64,000 nucleotides of DNA from Tulasnella sp. 424 (Eukaryota; Basidiomycota; Agaricomycetes; Cantharellales; Tulasnellaceae), in the NCBI GenBank assembly GCA_019633425.1, contig WSUB01000060.1, positions 62,001 to 126,000 of the forward strand, given 5' to 3'. The notes below the pieces were generated by a model. The model was not told the origin of the DNA and searched no databases. It worked only from the letters and a program-made list of their open reading frames with translations. Of this stretch, positions 22,916 through 35,711 are shown piece by piece. The position numbers were made by a program, and so were the translations under genes. Position 1 is the first letter of the stretch. Every line of letters begins with the position of its first letter.

Positions 22916-23997
22916 CTATACATCCATTGTAGTAGGTTTTGTCGTCTCAACTCGTTCCGCCCTTCTGAGCTCCTCTCTGAAGTACCGCGCAATATCATTC
23001 GCGCCCTTTTGAGCTAGAGAAACCGCGGCGGGATACTGCAACAGGAGGGGACTTCAATATTCCTATTTCCTCACCCAAACGGCAAACGTACGCTAGTACC
23101 GTCGCCTAACCCGACGCAATCAACCCACACAAGCTCGGACCCAGCCGTGTTACCACTCCCAAAAGCTTGTCCAAAAGCAAAAGCAAATACGCCCCATCCA
23201 TCTTCAAACTCGCCTTCTGTCGGATCCAGAACAAGTCCTGAATCATCGACTGAACTTCTGGTGGATGGCGAGCTCGACCGTGTCTTTCCGACCGCAACGG
23301 CACAGAGAGTTCCTTTCATCGATATTGACGAAGCATTCAGAAACGCCAGAGATGCGGCGTTCAGCATGGCAGCGATCAAGGTGGGATTGGCGACGTCAGC
23401 CGCTCGTTTGGAGGAGTGAACCACCGAGCCATCGGGAGTAGTCGAATAGGAGGGGCGGTTCCACTGGGAGGTTGAAATAGGGGAAAGAGCCTGTACAACA
23501 AGTTGTACCAGCGTTCGCGGGTGTTGCGACAGGATCAGGATTTGTTCGAAGACATCTCGAACTTGTTTGGCGTAATGCTTTTCAGGAGTGGCTAGAAACG
23601 CAGATTGAGTGATGAGTAAAGGATAATCAAAGAGTAGTTTCTTTTGCCGGTAGTACCTGAAAGACCAATAAGTGGCCTCACGTTTACTTCCAGGGTAGCT
23701 TTTGAAGGAAGCTCGACGTTTAACCTAACCTTCCCCCGTCCTAGAGTCAGACTAGATTCTCAAAATATGAAGTGAGAGAACTTACTTCTATGGGACCAGA
23801 TACAGATGCGACCGCTGAAGTTGCACCTGTTGTGGACGGGTTGATCAACCCTCCCCGCTGGATATCGGCCCCCTCTCACCAAAAGCGAATCTCGCGCTGC
23901 CATCTACTCTAGACAATCCGCCCCATTCCATTGACATCGGTCGAAGTTCGTCGCTCGTCCTCTTTGTCGAGGTTCTTGGTCGGATTGCTGCAGACAT
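22916..23997 (-). CDS. RRP46: Exosome complex subunit Rrp46 (RNase PH-like)
   Basis: Five exons: 23997-23880, 23826-23786, 23729-23657, 23591-23092 and 23035-22916. They sum to 852 nt, 283 residues. The N-terminus reads DELRPMSMEWGGLSRVDGSARFAFG and continues ATSAVASVSGPIEVRLNVE, the RNase PH fold start of Rrp46 orthologues. QHPRTLVQLVVQ, then LIAAMLNAASLAFL and KGTLCAVAVG follow, then GLVLDPTEGE. The last exon (SLAQKGANDIARYFREEL) is confirmed by the open frame kept in the relic behind copy A. Rrp46 is a structural, catalytically inactive ring subunit of the RNA exosome in nucleus and cytosol. It is longer than yeast Rrp46 (223 residues), mainly through a Ser-rich loop. It is convergent with copy D. 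Confidence 0.85.
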
Positions 23998-24186
23998 ATC
24001 CGATCAGAAAGGGTGGATGAAAATCGAGTCGTAATGTGGCGTGGGACGTGTTCATATGTGCTAGTTCCACTTCACAGAGTCGGTATCTATCCAAGTTCCA
24101 TCCAAGGCGTATAGACAAAGTAGGAGTCCATCCCATTAAAACTCAACGGAGCCACCATATATCTATAATTACACGATAGCACGCAG

Positions 24187-27082
24187 TTACGGGCAATCCG
24201 TCTCGTAATTGGTACCTTGATAATCAGCGGGCAAGAAGTCGTTCGCTCGTCGAACACCCCTCTCTCTGTGTGCGAAACATCTATCAGCACGGACAAGGGA
24301 TTTATCAGGGGATTTCATGACTCACATCTCGTCTAAAGCCTTCATTAGATCGTAGTTGATTTCTTGGCTAACAACCGAATCGAATTTGTATGTAGGATGG
24401 GACCTGACGAACTCTCGGATGAACGTGGCTGCGGTTTTAAGGGTACCTATTGCGAGTTAAATTAGCATCTATACCCATAAGAGGATACTTCCTCGGCGAA
24501 ACCGAGTCACGGGGGCTCGACGCACCGTTTGCTCGCTGCTTGACAAATTCTATGTACTTCCTCATTCGCCTCTTCTGCTCAAACTCGACATCCAGCGAGT
24601 TCAAGTATGCGTTGATTAGACCCAAGAGGCCGGGGAAGTCCTCGCCCTAGATGGAAAACCGTCAGACCATTGCACGACATAGATCTGAAGAACGTCTACT
24701 CACATTTCCATTAATGATCTCATTTATCGTCATCTCCTCGTATTCAGAGACTGGGCTGAGCGGCGATGGGCATCGCGACTGGTCTGGAGAAGCAAAGGCC
24801 TTGGTGTAGACCTCCTGGGCTCCATTAATAACGGACGGATGTGCAGATTCAGACACAGGAGATTCTGGTGGAGAGCTTGTTGTTGGAGTCGAATGCGTGT
24901 ACGAGACGGAGTTGCCTGCTGGGTATGGGTTCTTTCGGAACCAGAATCGTTGTTCGTTCACTGCGTTCCTCTTCTGAGCTCTCTGCATATTCTCATCGAC
25001 CTAAGAAATCACCTCGAGTTAGTAAAGAGTGTGAGACAAGCAGCTCATCCAAGACGTGCCTTAGAGATGGGAATGTAGAAGTTCAGCCCAAAGCTCAAGA
25101 TGGCTCGCGATAACAAAACAATGAAGACGGAGAAGGCCGCGTTCTCAAAGTCTGTTATTTGTACCTCCATGCTTCTGAATTCGACCCTCCAGCCGATCTT
25201 GGAGCCTGCTGGCGGTGGCTTGAATCGGAGAGTTTGCCAGTTGGTGGATTGAATGCTCTGTCGTTCCCGCTGTGAGTGTCTTATACGAGTAATTCGGCGA
25301 ACGTTGCACCTACCTCGAAGTGGTCAGACGAAGTCTCGTCGTCTTGGTCGACCCGGTCGGAGAAGATGACGAGTGGGTCTCGGATGTATAGGTGGGCAAA
25401 ATGTTTGGCAAGCGGTTCATCAAGACCTACAATGACACGGGTTAGCTAAGGGCTAAGTTCTAAGATGTGCAAACAACAGCACAACATACCGGCGTTGATT
25501 AAGCGTTCATAAATGGGTTGATCGTATAAAAATACATTGTCGTTGTACTCGGGTCGGCAAGGTGGGTCGGAAGATAAATAGGAGTCTACGCTGTCGTAGC
25601 GTGATTTGGGTATAACATATTGGTTGCTCTTGAGGGGCTGAAGTGCAGACTTGTTAATATGCTGCTTGCGTCGAATTCAGAGATTTGCTACCTTCAATCC
25701 CCGTTCTTCCTCAGTTCGATCATCTACACTTCCGGCAATAACGTTCCACCGGCAATCCACATCGGAAAGATAGCCGCGATATGCCGGGGCGGCGGCCGTA
25801 AGGGCAAGCTGATCGCAAACATCAGCTATAAACCAGGGGTACTCGGTATGTACAGGCAACCCACCATGATCGGTCCGACAGGGATAAGAGCATCATACAC
25901 TGATCGAGCCTCTTCCAAGCTATTGGCTTGGAATGTGATTTGCAAGCAACAGCATCCCATGCCGAAGCCCATGGCGTCCAGATATATGTGGTCGGGAAGT
26001 GCCGCTCCATTCTTGGCCTCTATCGGATAGAAGATCACGTCAGCGTCCGCGTGTTGATTGGAAGAACGTAAACTGTCTTGTACCAGAATCTTCTTTATAT
26101 ATGTTCCGGTCCCATGGGATGGTTGGATCGATAAAAGGCTTAGGCGTATTTGTGTCGTGGAATATGGGAAGGTTTATTGCAACCTTAGACCCCCTACGCC
26201 TCCGAATATTAGCCGTTAGAGTCCTAGGGGAAGCGAAAGGAAGGGAGATGGTTAGAGAATGAGAGCAAGATGACGAAAAACAACCTCAAATAGCACCATG
26301 AGAACGTACGGGAATCGAGCGTGTGGATTTGTGATTTCCTCAGGCAAGAAGAGACTGTGGCTCGAGACTGCGTTTGCCGGATCGAAATATGGTTCAGTGA
26401 AGACACCAGGAACTCCTAGACGAGGGAAGGAAGTAACGGTCATTAGAAGTTGGTTGGGCTTCATGTAGCGGCGTGCCAGCTTGCGTCTGCGGATGGCCTT
26501 AGAGTGAGTGGGCGGAACTCCGGCGGCGAAGTAAAGGGCGTACCGGAAACGCATATCCTGCTCAACAGAAAGCAGATCGGGTAAGGAACCAGTGTAAGGG
26601 GAGCCAGGGGTCGATTCGATCATGTATCTTCCGTATTCTGGATGGAATGTGGGAACGGTTCCTCTATAGCGTCAGCAAACGTCAGAGATTGACGCAGTTT
26701 CTATGGTGGAGCCTTCGGATACTGACGCTTTGGCAGGGTCCTTGTTGCACAAGTCAGTGGTGAGAGATTCAAGCTTGGGGAGCAGGTCGGATTGGCATAG
26801 CGCGAGCTTTGCGTTCTTGTTCTCGTCGTCGAAGCTGAGAACCATGTACTCGATCTGGCGAGAGTGAGCGCAATAGGGGTGGTCCCCATGGTCAATTAGC
26901 ACCAATGTGGAGGTTTTGTGCTGAACACTTACCTCGTCACCCCAAAGGAGCTGATCGCCATCTCTGTCCTTGAGACGCTTCCAAAGGTTGATCAACTGAG
27001 TAACGCCGTGCTCCTTGACGTGCGCAGCATACTGCTTGCTGTCATCCCAAGCGAGAGGAGTGCCCAGAACCAAAAGTCCCAT
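24187..27082 (-). CDS. GSH1: Glutamate-cysteine ligase (gamma-glutamylcysteine synthetase)
   Basis: First and rate-limiting step of glutathione synthesis: ATP-dependent ligation of L-glutamate and L-cysteine in the cytosol. ATG at 27082 gives [19 protein letters not shown], the standard start of eukaryotic GCL. Along the gene: [154 protein letters not shown]. The final exon reads [19 protein letters not shown] and stops at 24189-24187. All usual family blocks are present, so it should be active. About ten introns. The start of RRP46 lies 190 bases beyond its stop. Confidence 0.93.
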
Positions 27083-27670
27083 TAGTCGAGCGAGTCAGTC
27101 GAGCGAGTCAGTCGAAACGATGGATCGGAAGGGGATGAGAGAGTGTCGGGTTGTGCGGGAACTGATGGGGTGAGACTCTGACCAACAGCCGCTGATTTTA
27201 GTCTCCACCTCGCGTCTGTCTGTGTCAGCAAGTTTTGACATGTGTAAGCAAAGAAACCAAGACACAGCCACCGGTGGCCTCTCCGACAGGCGACCTCCAC
27301 ACTCTAAAACTATTTTAACGCAGATCATTATTGATGATTATTTTTTATTATTCAACGCAACGAAAACAGCATCGAAAGCAACAAGAACGAAAACATCGCC
27401 CATCCACCCCAAAGCGAAGTCGCACCACCAAGGATCGCATACGCAACGCGCGCGGCATTAGAAGCTCTTCAGCACTTGATGGCCGGCATATCTTTCACGT
27501 CAACTCCGGGCACCTATAAGCCGCGCTAAATAAAGCGTGAGTCGAGGGGATAACAAAAACCGAGAATGGATGGTCGGACAGAAGGGTATGTGTATCGAGA
27601 GCAAGAGAATGAGGAAATCGAGAGCAAAACAAGGTTTAGGAGAAGAAAAGGTGACACCTCAGATGGGTCG
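27083..27670. other. Spacer between GSH1 and the Red1-like gene
   Basis: GSH1 5' region and 3' flank of the next gene. Two copies of gtcgagcgagtca lie in tandem at about 27085-27112. No gene seen. Confidence 0.4.
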
Positions 27671-30600
27671 TCACCGAAGGCCGAGGAGGCCAAGCGCTTC
27701 CGCCACGGTCGCTGTAAAACCTTGAGACTGGGTTGACCCCGGTTTCCGAGCACGTAAAAGGCTACCTCGGATCTGAACAATGTCCAATCCCGGAATTACA
27801 TCAGCCAAGTGCTTGGCGGTTTCTTCGTCTGTGAGCCAAAAGTGGATTAGCAACACCGGATCACACGAACCGGTCAACCTCACCAGTGGGTAGCGTATCG
27901 CGGACATGTGAGTCCCCGCATGTGGGATCCAGGCAAGCGCCACCACCAGGAACTTCGTATTGGCAAAGCTGCTTGTTTGGGTCATACCGGGCGAGAGCTT
28001 GCGCTCGAAGAGGCATCAAGTTGATGATACCCCGCGTGTGTTGAATGGTATGGCTAGCTGATAGTGGATAATTACTTGCTGTATCGTACCAGCCTATGGG
28101 ATTCTCATATCTCGTAAACTTAGCGGTGTCGAACGCATCGCTCGGGGAAGAAAACATCATTGAAGTGAAGTGATCCTGAAAATCCAATCAAATGACAACA
28201 TAGGAGAAAGGTGATGTCAAAGGGAGCGCAGCATCGTCCCAATAAAGTTTAGCAAACAGACCCGATCTCGAATATTCGGAGAGACGCACCTTTGGCACCA
28301 AGGCAGCGTTTGTCGCCACTTCTGTCGGCAGGATCGTGCTAGGTGTCGCTCTTGGCAGAGGCTCCTGTAGATATAAATCAAGGATCAAGATTGAAGATTG
28401 GCCCAACATGCCATCAATCACTCAGCAGATGCCCCTATTCAGCTGTAAAAAAGGCAGATGCTTGCCGTTGATTCTGATGGCTTGCCTCCTAAGTATGGCT
28501 ACCGTGAGCGGCTGAAATAATCACCGATTTGAATATGACCTGCCTTGGTCAGCTCCCAGCGTCGCTGCAGTTCGGCGTGATGGACCTGGCATGAACTCAT
28601 CAGATACAAGGGATAAAGGAACGGGCAGGGAAATTCTTGAACCAATTTGTAATTCTGCAACTAAGGTAAACCGAAGTCAATGTCTCGGCCTCGTTTTTGC
28701 ATTGACGAGGGGTATACTGACTTTTGCCTGTTGAATTATCCGCATCAAGCATTCCCTCATCACCATCCTCATCACCTGTGTACATAGTTGGAGGGTCTCC
28801 GCCTGCTTCAGCCTCTTCATCTTGGTCTTGGTCTTCCTCGATGTCGTCTGATTCATCCTCGCCGTCCGCCTGCTCACCTACATCGATGGGGATCACGCCA
28901 GTAGTTGGTCCATCCTCCAAGAGCATGTCTGGGGTGTTTGAGAGCGCGCTTTCAGCTTCCGATGTAGAGATTTCCCGAGCGTTCGGATCCACGCTAGTCT
29001 GCCTGGAGGGCCCCTCTTGTTGCGTGATCCTCTTCTTGTGCATCGCCTCCATAGCTGCAATCTTTGCCTTTAATCGTTTGATCTCGTCGTTTGGATCAAT
29101 CTGAGGACTTGGTTCAACCAATTCGACCATGAGCGAGCCGAGGAACGCGTCAGCCGACGCCGGCTCTCCAGGCTCCACCGGTGTTGTTTCTCTGGGTTCA
29201 GTATCTGGCTCGCCATCCTCTGAGGGAGTAAGGACCGGGCTCTCTTCGCGGAGATGTTCGTCGACTTCGTCTTCATCTTCCGATATATCAATTACGATCT
29301 TGGCATAGGGATCCAGCATGGGAAGGAAGACCGGTACTTCGTTATCATCGATGAAGTCGGTTGCACGTAGGCGTTTGCCAGTTCGACTCCCACTCCGACT
29401 GTCATATGAATAGCTTCTGGCTGGGGGCTTTATATGTGCCACGGGACTGGGGGAAGGAAGGCCATAGTCGAGTGCGACTGGGGTGCTAGTTGAAGGAACG
29501 TCATATGAAAAGAAACTTGAAGTGGTGGATCGAGGCGGTTGAACCGCAGTGCGGGGAGTGGGTGCTCCAGCGTCCAGCGTGGTTTCCGTTGCAGAGCGTT
29601 CTCTCCGTGGCAGCAGCAAGTTTTCAGGGCTTGATTCCGATGTTCCTGCAAGACCTGGGATTTCAGATGGCTGGTTGGGGGGAACGCTGGGCGATTTCGA
29701 TCGACTGGCAACCGCTTCTTTGGCCTTCACTTTCGCCAACTTCTCCCTTAAGATCAGGTCCAATTTTGATCGCTTCCGGACGGGAGGCTCTAGCCCTTCG
29801 CCCGGCATGGTCACGACAACTTCGTTCTCCGTGCCATTGGGATCGCTGGGTGGATCGAGAGAAGGCGTTGAAGGTTCGGAAACTTCCATTAAAACAGCCG
29901 TTGGCAGTGATGGTAGCGGTGGAGGCAAGCTAAGAGTCTCCGCGTTGGTTTTAGGGGTTCCCGCCGGTTGGACATCTTCTTGCATTGGAGAGGGCGAGAG
30001 CGAGGCGCGAGGGGACACGCTGAGAGATCCCGAAGCTGTGGAATTTGTACGATCCGAGCGCTCTTGGTCCACAGTAGGAAGAGCGGCTGGTGAAGGGCTG
30101 GAACGTGAGGGGGTGGTATGCGTCTCGGATGCGCTTGGTATGGTGGATTTCGCTTGCAACGCCTGAGCCTTTCGCTTTTGGAGTTGGGCAAGGAGCTCAG
30201 ACCTCTTCATTTTTAAAAGCTCCTCCCCTGACGACGAGGAGACAGTCGCTTCTCCACCAGAAATGCCGTTCTGATGTAGAGTAGGGTTACGTAGAGGTTC
30301 AGCATCGGATGGAGATGGAGATGCTCTTTGAGCGGACTGAGAGTGTGCTGGAATCGGTCCAGATCCATCGTGGTCAACAGAAGAGGGTGGAGTCCCTAGG
30401 GAGGACAGTAACGTTGAGGAAAGCACTGGCTCTTCTCCTCGGCTTGGAGAGCTGGATGGAAGCTCCTGCGAATCCAAATCTTTGGGAAGCCGAAGTTGCA
30501 AGTCGTTGAAAATAGTTTTGAGGAGGGTTGTGCTAATTCCAAATCCGCGAAAGAGCTCTCCCGAGGGGATGCCCCATCCAAGAATATCAAGCACCAACAG

Positions 30601-31129
30601 CTGTGCTTCGATGTAGTTCGCCACGGTGACTAAGGGCATGGTGGGTCAGCGGTGAAAGCGTTGCAGCGAGGAAATTGAACATACTGGAATCGTCTAGAAC
30701 ACCTGGTCGCGCAGGTTCATTCGGGGAGCGACCTTGATACCACGTCGTCCTTTCGTCTATCGAGAAGTCGTCACCAGGGACGACGTTGGCTTCAGGTTGA
30801 GAGCCACGCGCCGTGGCAGAAGGCAGAGCGGTCCTAGTATCGACATCCATGGGCTCGTCCTCGCTAACCTCTCCTTCCTCTGACGAGCTCGCGTCGTTTG
30901 AGCGCGTCGAGGTTGTTGGAGGCATATCTGAGGCGGTCAGGCGACTGGAGACGAAGCCATTCGTCGTGGCCGTCGAGGTGCCGTCTGGAATAGAATCTCT
31001 CGCGCGCCTCCTGTCCGACGTAAGAGTCAGAGCATCCGGAGGCGAGCGCCTGCTTCTCCCTGTGTATATATCGGATGGGCGCTGAGGTAGACGGAGCATT
31101 GAGGGTGTCGAGGCTTCAGGTTGCCTCAT
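27671..31129 (-). CDS. Zinc-finger protein of the Red1/ZFC3H1 type
   Basis: Large, mostly disordered protein rich in Ser, Pro, Glu and Arg, with a C-terminal CCCH-like finger: LCQYEVPGGGACLDPTCGDSH, split across exons at about 27.86-28.19 kb, preceded by FDTAKFTRYENP and followed by EETAKHLADVIPGLD. This is the zf-C3H1 layout of Red1/ZFC3H1, scaffolds of nuclear RNA-elimination complexes that feed the exosome. A conserved helical block (ANYIEAQLLVLDILGWGIPS) opens the second exon (about 30.64 kb); a short coiled stretch (DEIKRLKAKIAAMEAMHKK) lies near 29.05-29.1 kb. The first in-frame ATG I can defend is 31129. The frame is open further upstream, so the true start may lie in an additional exon. 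Family assignment rests on the finger and is moderately sure. Confidence 0.65.
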
Positions 31130-31585
31130 GGCAGGTGAAGCTGAAATGGCGGCCGATGGGGGGGAACTCGAGGTCAAATACTAGACTGAAAAGTTGTAGC
31201 ACAATAAAACTTACGATATGGTACCGCAGCATTACCACCCTGTAAAAATGTGGGCGACATGAGGGCAGACAGAATTGGGATGAAGGTGGTTGGTGAGGAG
31301 GGGGTAAGACGTTCCCACGGTTCGGGGGAGAACGCCGCTGGTTGCAGTGCGACTCGGATCCGGAGTTGCTGACAACGGCGGTCTGTCAATACCGGGTTGA
31401 TCCAAATATCTCGTAGCATTGAAAGTAGAAAAATAACATTGCTTTTTTGAAGCAAAGTAGCTCGTTTACAGCCGCCATAGGAGCAACAAACACTGTTCGG
31501 GTCATTCTGAGATCAAAATATACAGAAGAAGAGTTAACAGTACAAGGCTGACATGGAATGAGGGGTTATAACTTGTTAAAACTGT
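31130..31585. other. Spacer upstream of the Red1-like gene
   Basis: The Red1-like frame stays open to about 31180, where a splice acceptor (ctag) is possible. The rest holds no clear gene. Confidence 0.35.
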
Positions 31586-34500
31586 CTAATAAGCAGCAGC
31601 AATCCCGTTCTTCCGCGAATCACTCGCTGCTGTCACTCTGCCCTGCAGGTCGATGGCAACTGCCTGTACTTCCGCCACCCCCATATTAATGTCGAATGCT
31701 GCGCGCCGGTTATGAGCAAATTGCGGGTTGAGGAACGAAAGAGCCACACTTACTCGTTACATTGTGTCCTCTCTCCTTCAAACTCTCGATACCCCAGTTC
31801 TTGTATGTGCTCTCCACGGAGGTCTCGAGCGGGAATAATTGGTCATGAACACGGGGTTCTTCTACCGCCTTGGAAATATCCATTCCGCCGTCCAGGTAAT
31901 TCAGTATGACTTGAAGGACGGAGCCGTAGATCCTGGATCCACCGCTACCTCCCAGAGCCATCAGAACGTCGCCCGTTTCGTACTCGACGATGACTGGAGT
32001 GATGGAAGAGAGTGGACGTTTGCCGGCATCGGGATAGTTATCTAGTAACGATACATACCCTTTGTAAGAAGAAATGTGGATATGTTACGGAACACCGAGA
32101 ACTTACAAGGGCTGGGATACAATCCAAAGGCATTGGGAGTGCCTGGAAGCGAGAAATCGCCGAGCTGACCGAACGAAAGAGAACAATCAGTCCTTGTTGG
32201 AGCAATGGGGTGTTCCCGCCTGGCTTCACCTCGTCGTTCATAATGATACCCGTAACTGGGTCCATGACTTGAGAGCCAAATATCAGATTCACTGTTGAAG
32301 TCAAAGCGACGGCCATTCCATCCTCGTCGATCACAGAAATATGAGTCTTGTAAATAAAATAAAAACAGCCGATTAGCTCTGTAGCTGGGAAGCGGACGAA
32401 GGTTAGATCCACGTACGGTTCCGTGATCAGGCGGGGTATCGAACACGGGATTGTAATACATCGGGTCATGCGTTGTATCCTGGAGGGAAATTCGGTTAGC
32501 GCCGTGGAGGAAAAGCAGGTTGCCGACGTCCACGTACATCCGTAATTCGGGAGAAAATCGCGTCTGCGTATTCCTTGGTGTGTATGTCAGCCATGCGCTT
32601 GACGTCCGCATCGGTCTGTGGATCGCCAATCTTGGTGCTGTTGTCCGAATCTCATTCATCAGAGACCAAACATATTTTCAAAGGCTATTTCATTCTTACC
32701 GAGCTGCAAAGCCAACTTGGGTCCCAGAGTAAGCGTCACTTGTCCGGTTAAGCTTAAGCGAAGACATCTGAATACTTACACTTCATAGTTTCTACGAGTC
32801 GGTGGACGTTGACCGCAGCTTGAGATTGGCTTGACAAGTCGTAGCGCTCCAATAGGTTCAGCATGTGCAAAAGAGCTGGTCTGGAAGGATTAACAGATAT
32901 ATTAACGTCAGCTTTACGCTCTCAGCATCTAAGATTACGAGCTCACCCGCTGGTTGGTGCTCCAGTCGTATAGACTTTCTTCCCTCGGTAGGTTCCTTCT
33001 AATGCCCTCTCGATTTTGATTTCAAATTTCTCCAAATCGTCGAAAGTCAAGATACCGCCTTCTCGTTGCACCTTCTCAATCATGGCCTTTGCTACCCACG
33101 AGTCCCTCGAGTAAAACCCATCAATGGCTCCCTTCTCAGCGATAGTGGTCAAAGTACGAGAAAGATTGGTTCGCTGAATGAAGTCGCCTTCCTTTAACAG
33201 GGTGCCATTGGGAGCAAAGACGCGGGCCCAATCCTCGGATTCGAGCATGAAGCCTCCCATCCACTGCCGACGGTAAAGAGGTCAGATGGACATCATATGT
33301 TGAATGCCCGAGCCAACAAACCTTGAGCCTTCTGTCGAGTTCCGGGCCAACTCTAAACAGAATAATTGCCATGTTAATTCTGGGGACAAGAAGTCGTAAG
33401 GGCTCCCAAATTCAGAACACCTACTTCCAGCCTTTGGCGAGTTCTGCGCTGGGCATGACCAGCTGCTTCCAAGGTAGTCTTCCCCAACGTTGGTGGATTT
33501 CATGAAGTGCTTTCCTGGAGGAAGGTCATTAGTAATGTTCAGGTGGTCTTGGGAGAAGCAACGTGGGGGCAGAGACTTACACCTCCCCCGGTACACCGAC
33601 GCTCAAGCCTCCAATCAACGCTTTCATGCCGTCTTGACCGAACATGCTAGAGTTGCCAGCGGCGGGGACAGTTTCTCGGAAGTCGATAGACCAGACTTCT
33701 GACACGTTGACTTTGGGCGACGATGGTGGAATGCGAACGGTCATGAAGCCCCCACCACCAATCCCGGACGAGAACATGCCAATTGTGCCGACTGTAAGGC
33801 GGGGACCCCGTCAGATAGGGTAAGGAGTACGCTGGGACGAGGCGAGACGTACTACATAGCGTGCTTGCGACCGCAGCGTCAACAGCGGAACCTCCAGCCT
33901 GCGAGGGACGATATCCTTTGATTCATGCCCATACGATCCTCGTCCATACAAGCCCTTACCTTTAGCATGTCTACACCCATTTTGGAGCATCGTTTATGCT
34001 CTGTGGCGACGCCACCTTTCTTGCCTTTCGCCAAATATGCTGGATTGCGGGGTAGACCGGACGGGAATGGGTACTTAGGCCACGGTACACGGACAGTCGA
34101 CGTTGGCTCCGGAGGTCGATCGATGGTGCTAGTAGGCTTTTGATGAGGTGGGTGAGGGTACGGTCCTGTACCGTGGTTTCGATCCTCTGCGAATGTGTGC
34201 CAAGACGGTCAGAGCGTTCCCCGTGAGGGAATATTATCGCACGTCCTTACCAGCAGATTGAACCAAGACAACACCGCCGAGGACTACCGCGAGGACGATG
34301 AGGGAGAGAATGCTGTACAACAGGGCTTTCTGGGTTGTGATGTCATGCTCGCCGTCGTCTCCACTCCTGTAACTGGATGGCCATGCCGCCTTTCCTGCTT
34401 TCTTGACTTTGGAACTTCCGACCAGTAGGCCTTTCTTCAGCTTTCTGTGGAGTCTAGAAGGTAACGGCAAGCCCCCGACTTGATCCTGAGCCTCTTCGTC

Positions 34501-34653
34501 GTATTCTCCACCGTCGTCTTGTCCATGGTTTCCCAACAACGGAGCTCGTTCGTCGGAAGCAGGGAAATGAGGAGCTGGATCCGGTGCAAAGCTAACACGC
34601 TGCTTTCCTTTTGCCATCGAGTTTGTTGGTGACTGGGGCGGATCGTCTGCCAT
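31586..34653 (-). CDS. Gamma-glutamyltransferase, membrane-anchored
   Basis: ATG at 34653. An N-terminal cytosolic tail of about 110 residues with basic patches leads into one membrane segment ([20 protein letters not shown]), giving type II topology as in yeast Ecm38-type vacuolar enzymes. Then come [73 protein letters not shown] and [33 protein letters not shown] contains the Thr that is cleaved to become the new N-terminal nucleophile, followed by GIIMNDEMDDF and [20 protein letters not shown]. It stops at 31588-31586. The enzyme starts glutathione breakdown by moving or hydrolysing the gamma-glutamyl group. About ten short introns; no missing motif. Confidence 0.9.
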
Positions 34654-35711
34654 GGTGTGTGGTCGAGGATGGGATGGTTGGAACGCGTCGACTGGGAAGA
34701 GTAAAAGCCGAAACGGAGCACTTCGAATTGATAAGCAGCAACTACGGATGACGATTACAGATCACTGGCGGACGCCGACGATGACCAACAGCTGGGAAAC
34801 AGCTACACACGCGCTCTTCGTAACGAGCAGGGTGCAAGGGTGAGGTAGATGAGGGAGGGAAACTCTCGAGTTGGACTGATGATCTCCATCTAATGATATT
34901 GGGTACACGCCTACGCAATACTATAAAACGGGTCTAGAATCCAATCCATTTACAAACTATAATGAACTCGGCGCACTCGACTGTAACTTGAGCGCTAATG
35001 ACAGGCGTAGTGATCATTCTTATAGTATTGGTCGTTGGGGGAAGTGTCGCTGCGTCGCTAAGCCCGAGCATCTCTCACCCATAAGCCAGCGACCACTTAT
35101 GTCGATTCCCGCGGCATATTACACGGCAGATACTCCAGTGCACGACGTTCGAGTGTCCTTAGGGGGGAGGTCAGGATAGAGTTGCTCCAATATTGCATGT
35201 AATTTCTCCGTTGGCCCTTTGGATATGATGCGTGGTCGAGGTCTGGACTCCTTGCCGCCAGTGATGCATCCTTCAGCGTATCGGTGCATGTCGTGCACCA
35301 CGGCCTCGAGAAACGTTGAATCGTAAAGTCGGTCGGAGGGGACTGCGGGTGGGTCGAGTCGAGGGAGGGGTAGCGAATCAGAAGGCAGAAGAGAGGGAAA
35401 GCGGCGTCTCTTGATTTTGCCAGAGGAGCGCTGGGAAGTTTGTTCTGCTGACCCTCTTGAGTCTTGCCACCACCCATTCCACCCATTGTAGGCATCTCAG
35501 CACGCGAACGGCTGGCAGCAACGGGAGTCCCAATAGTCCCCTCACGCTCGACTATACTCCTATACCGGCATCTGGAAGAGGGCTTTCGTCCTCCTCCAGC
35601 AGCCAGCAACAAGTGGTGGTTAAACATTGGCTCCGACATATCAACGTTGTCACCCTGGTTCTCTCAGCATCGGCAGGCATATTCACCGCTCTCCTCGTCC
35701 ACCGTCTCCCC
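34654..35711. other. Divergent intergenic region with an uncertain minus-strand frame
   Basis: Upstream region of GGT (-) and of the membrane/coiled-coil gene (+). On the minus strand a frame from about 35500 down to 35119 reads plausibly (DSTFLEAVVHDMHRYAEG; TEKLHAILEQLYPDLPPKD) but lacks an ATG. On the plus strand the frame of the next gene is open from 35457 and would add a membrane segment (INVVTLVLSASAGIFTALLV). Both cannot be read from one mature message; I cannot decide. Confidence 0.3.

Noticed and set aside
23071..23424. Open frames on both strands at this place, including a plus-strand frame of 90 codons
   Set aside because: The minus-strand frame splices into a complete Rrp46 with matching exons up- and downstream; the plus-strand frame is its shadow.
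29549..30166. Long plus-strand frames opposite the Red1-like gene
   Set aside because: Antisense of a Ser/Pro/Glu-rich coding exon; no ATG context, introns or domain of their own.
31181..31234. Extra 5' mini-exon (ATG at 31232) for the Red1-like gene
   Set aside because: It would need an intron of about 34 nt, shorter than others in the window; left open rather than annotated.
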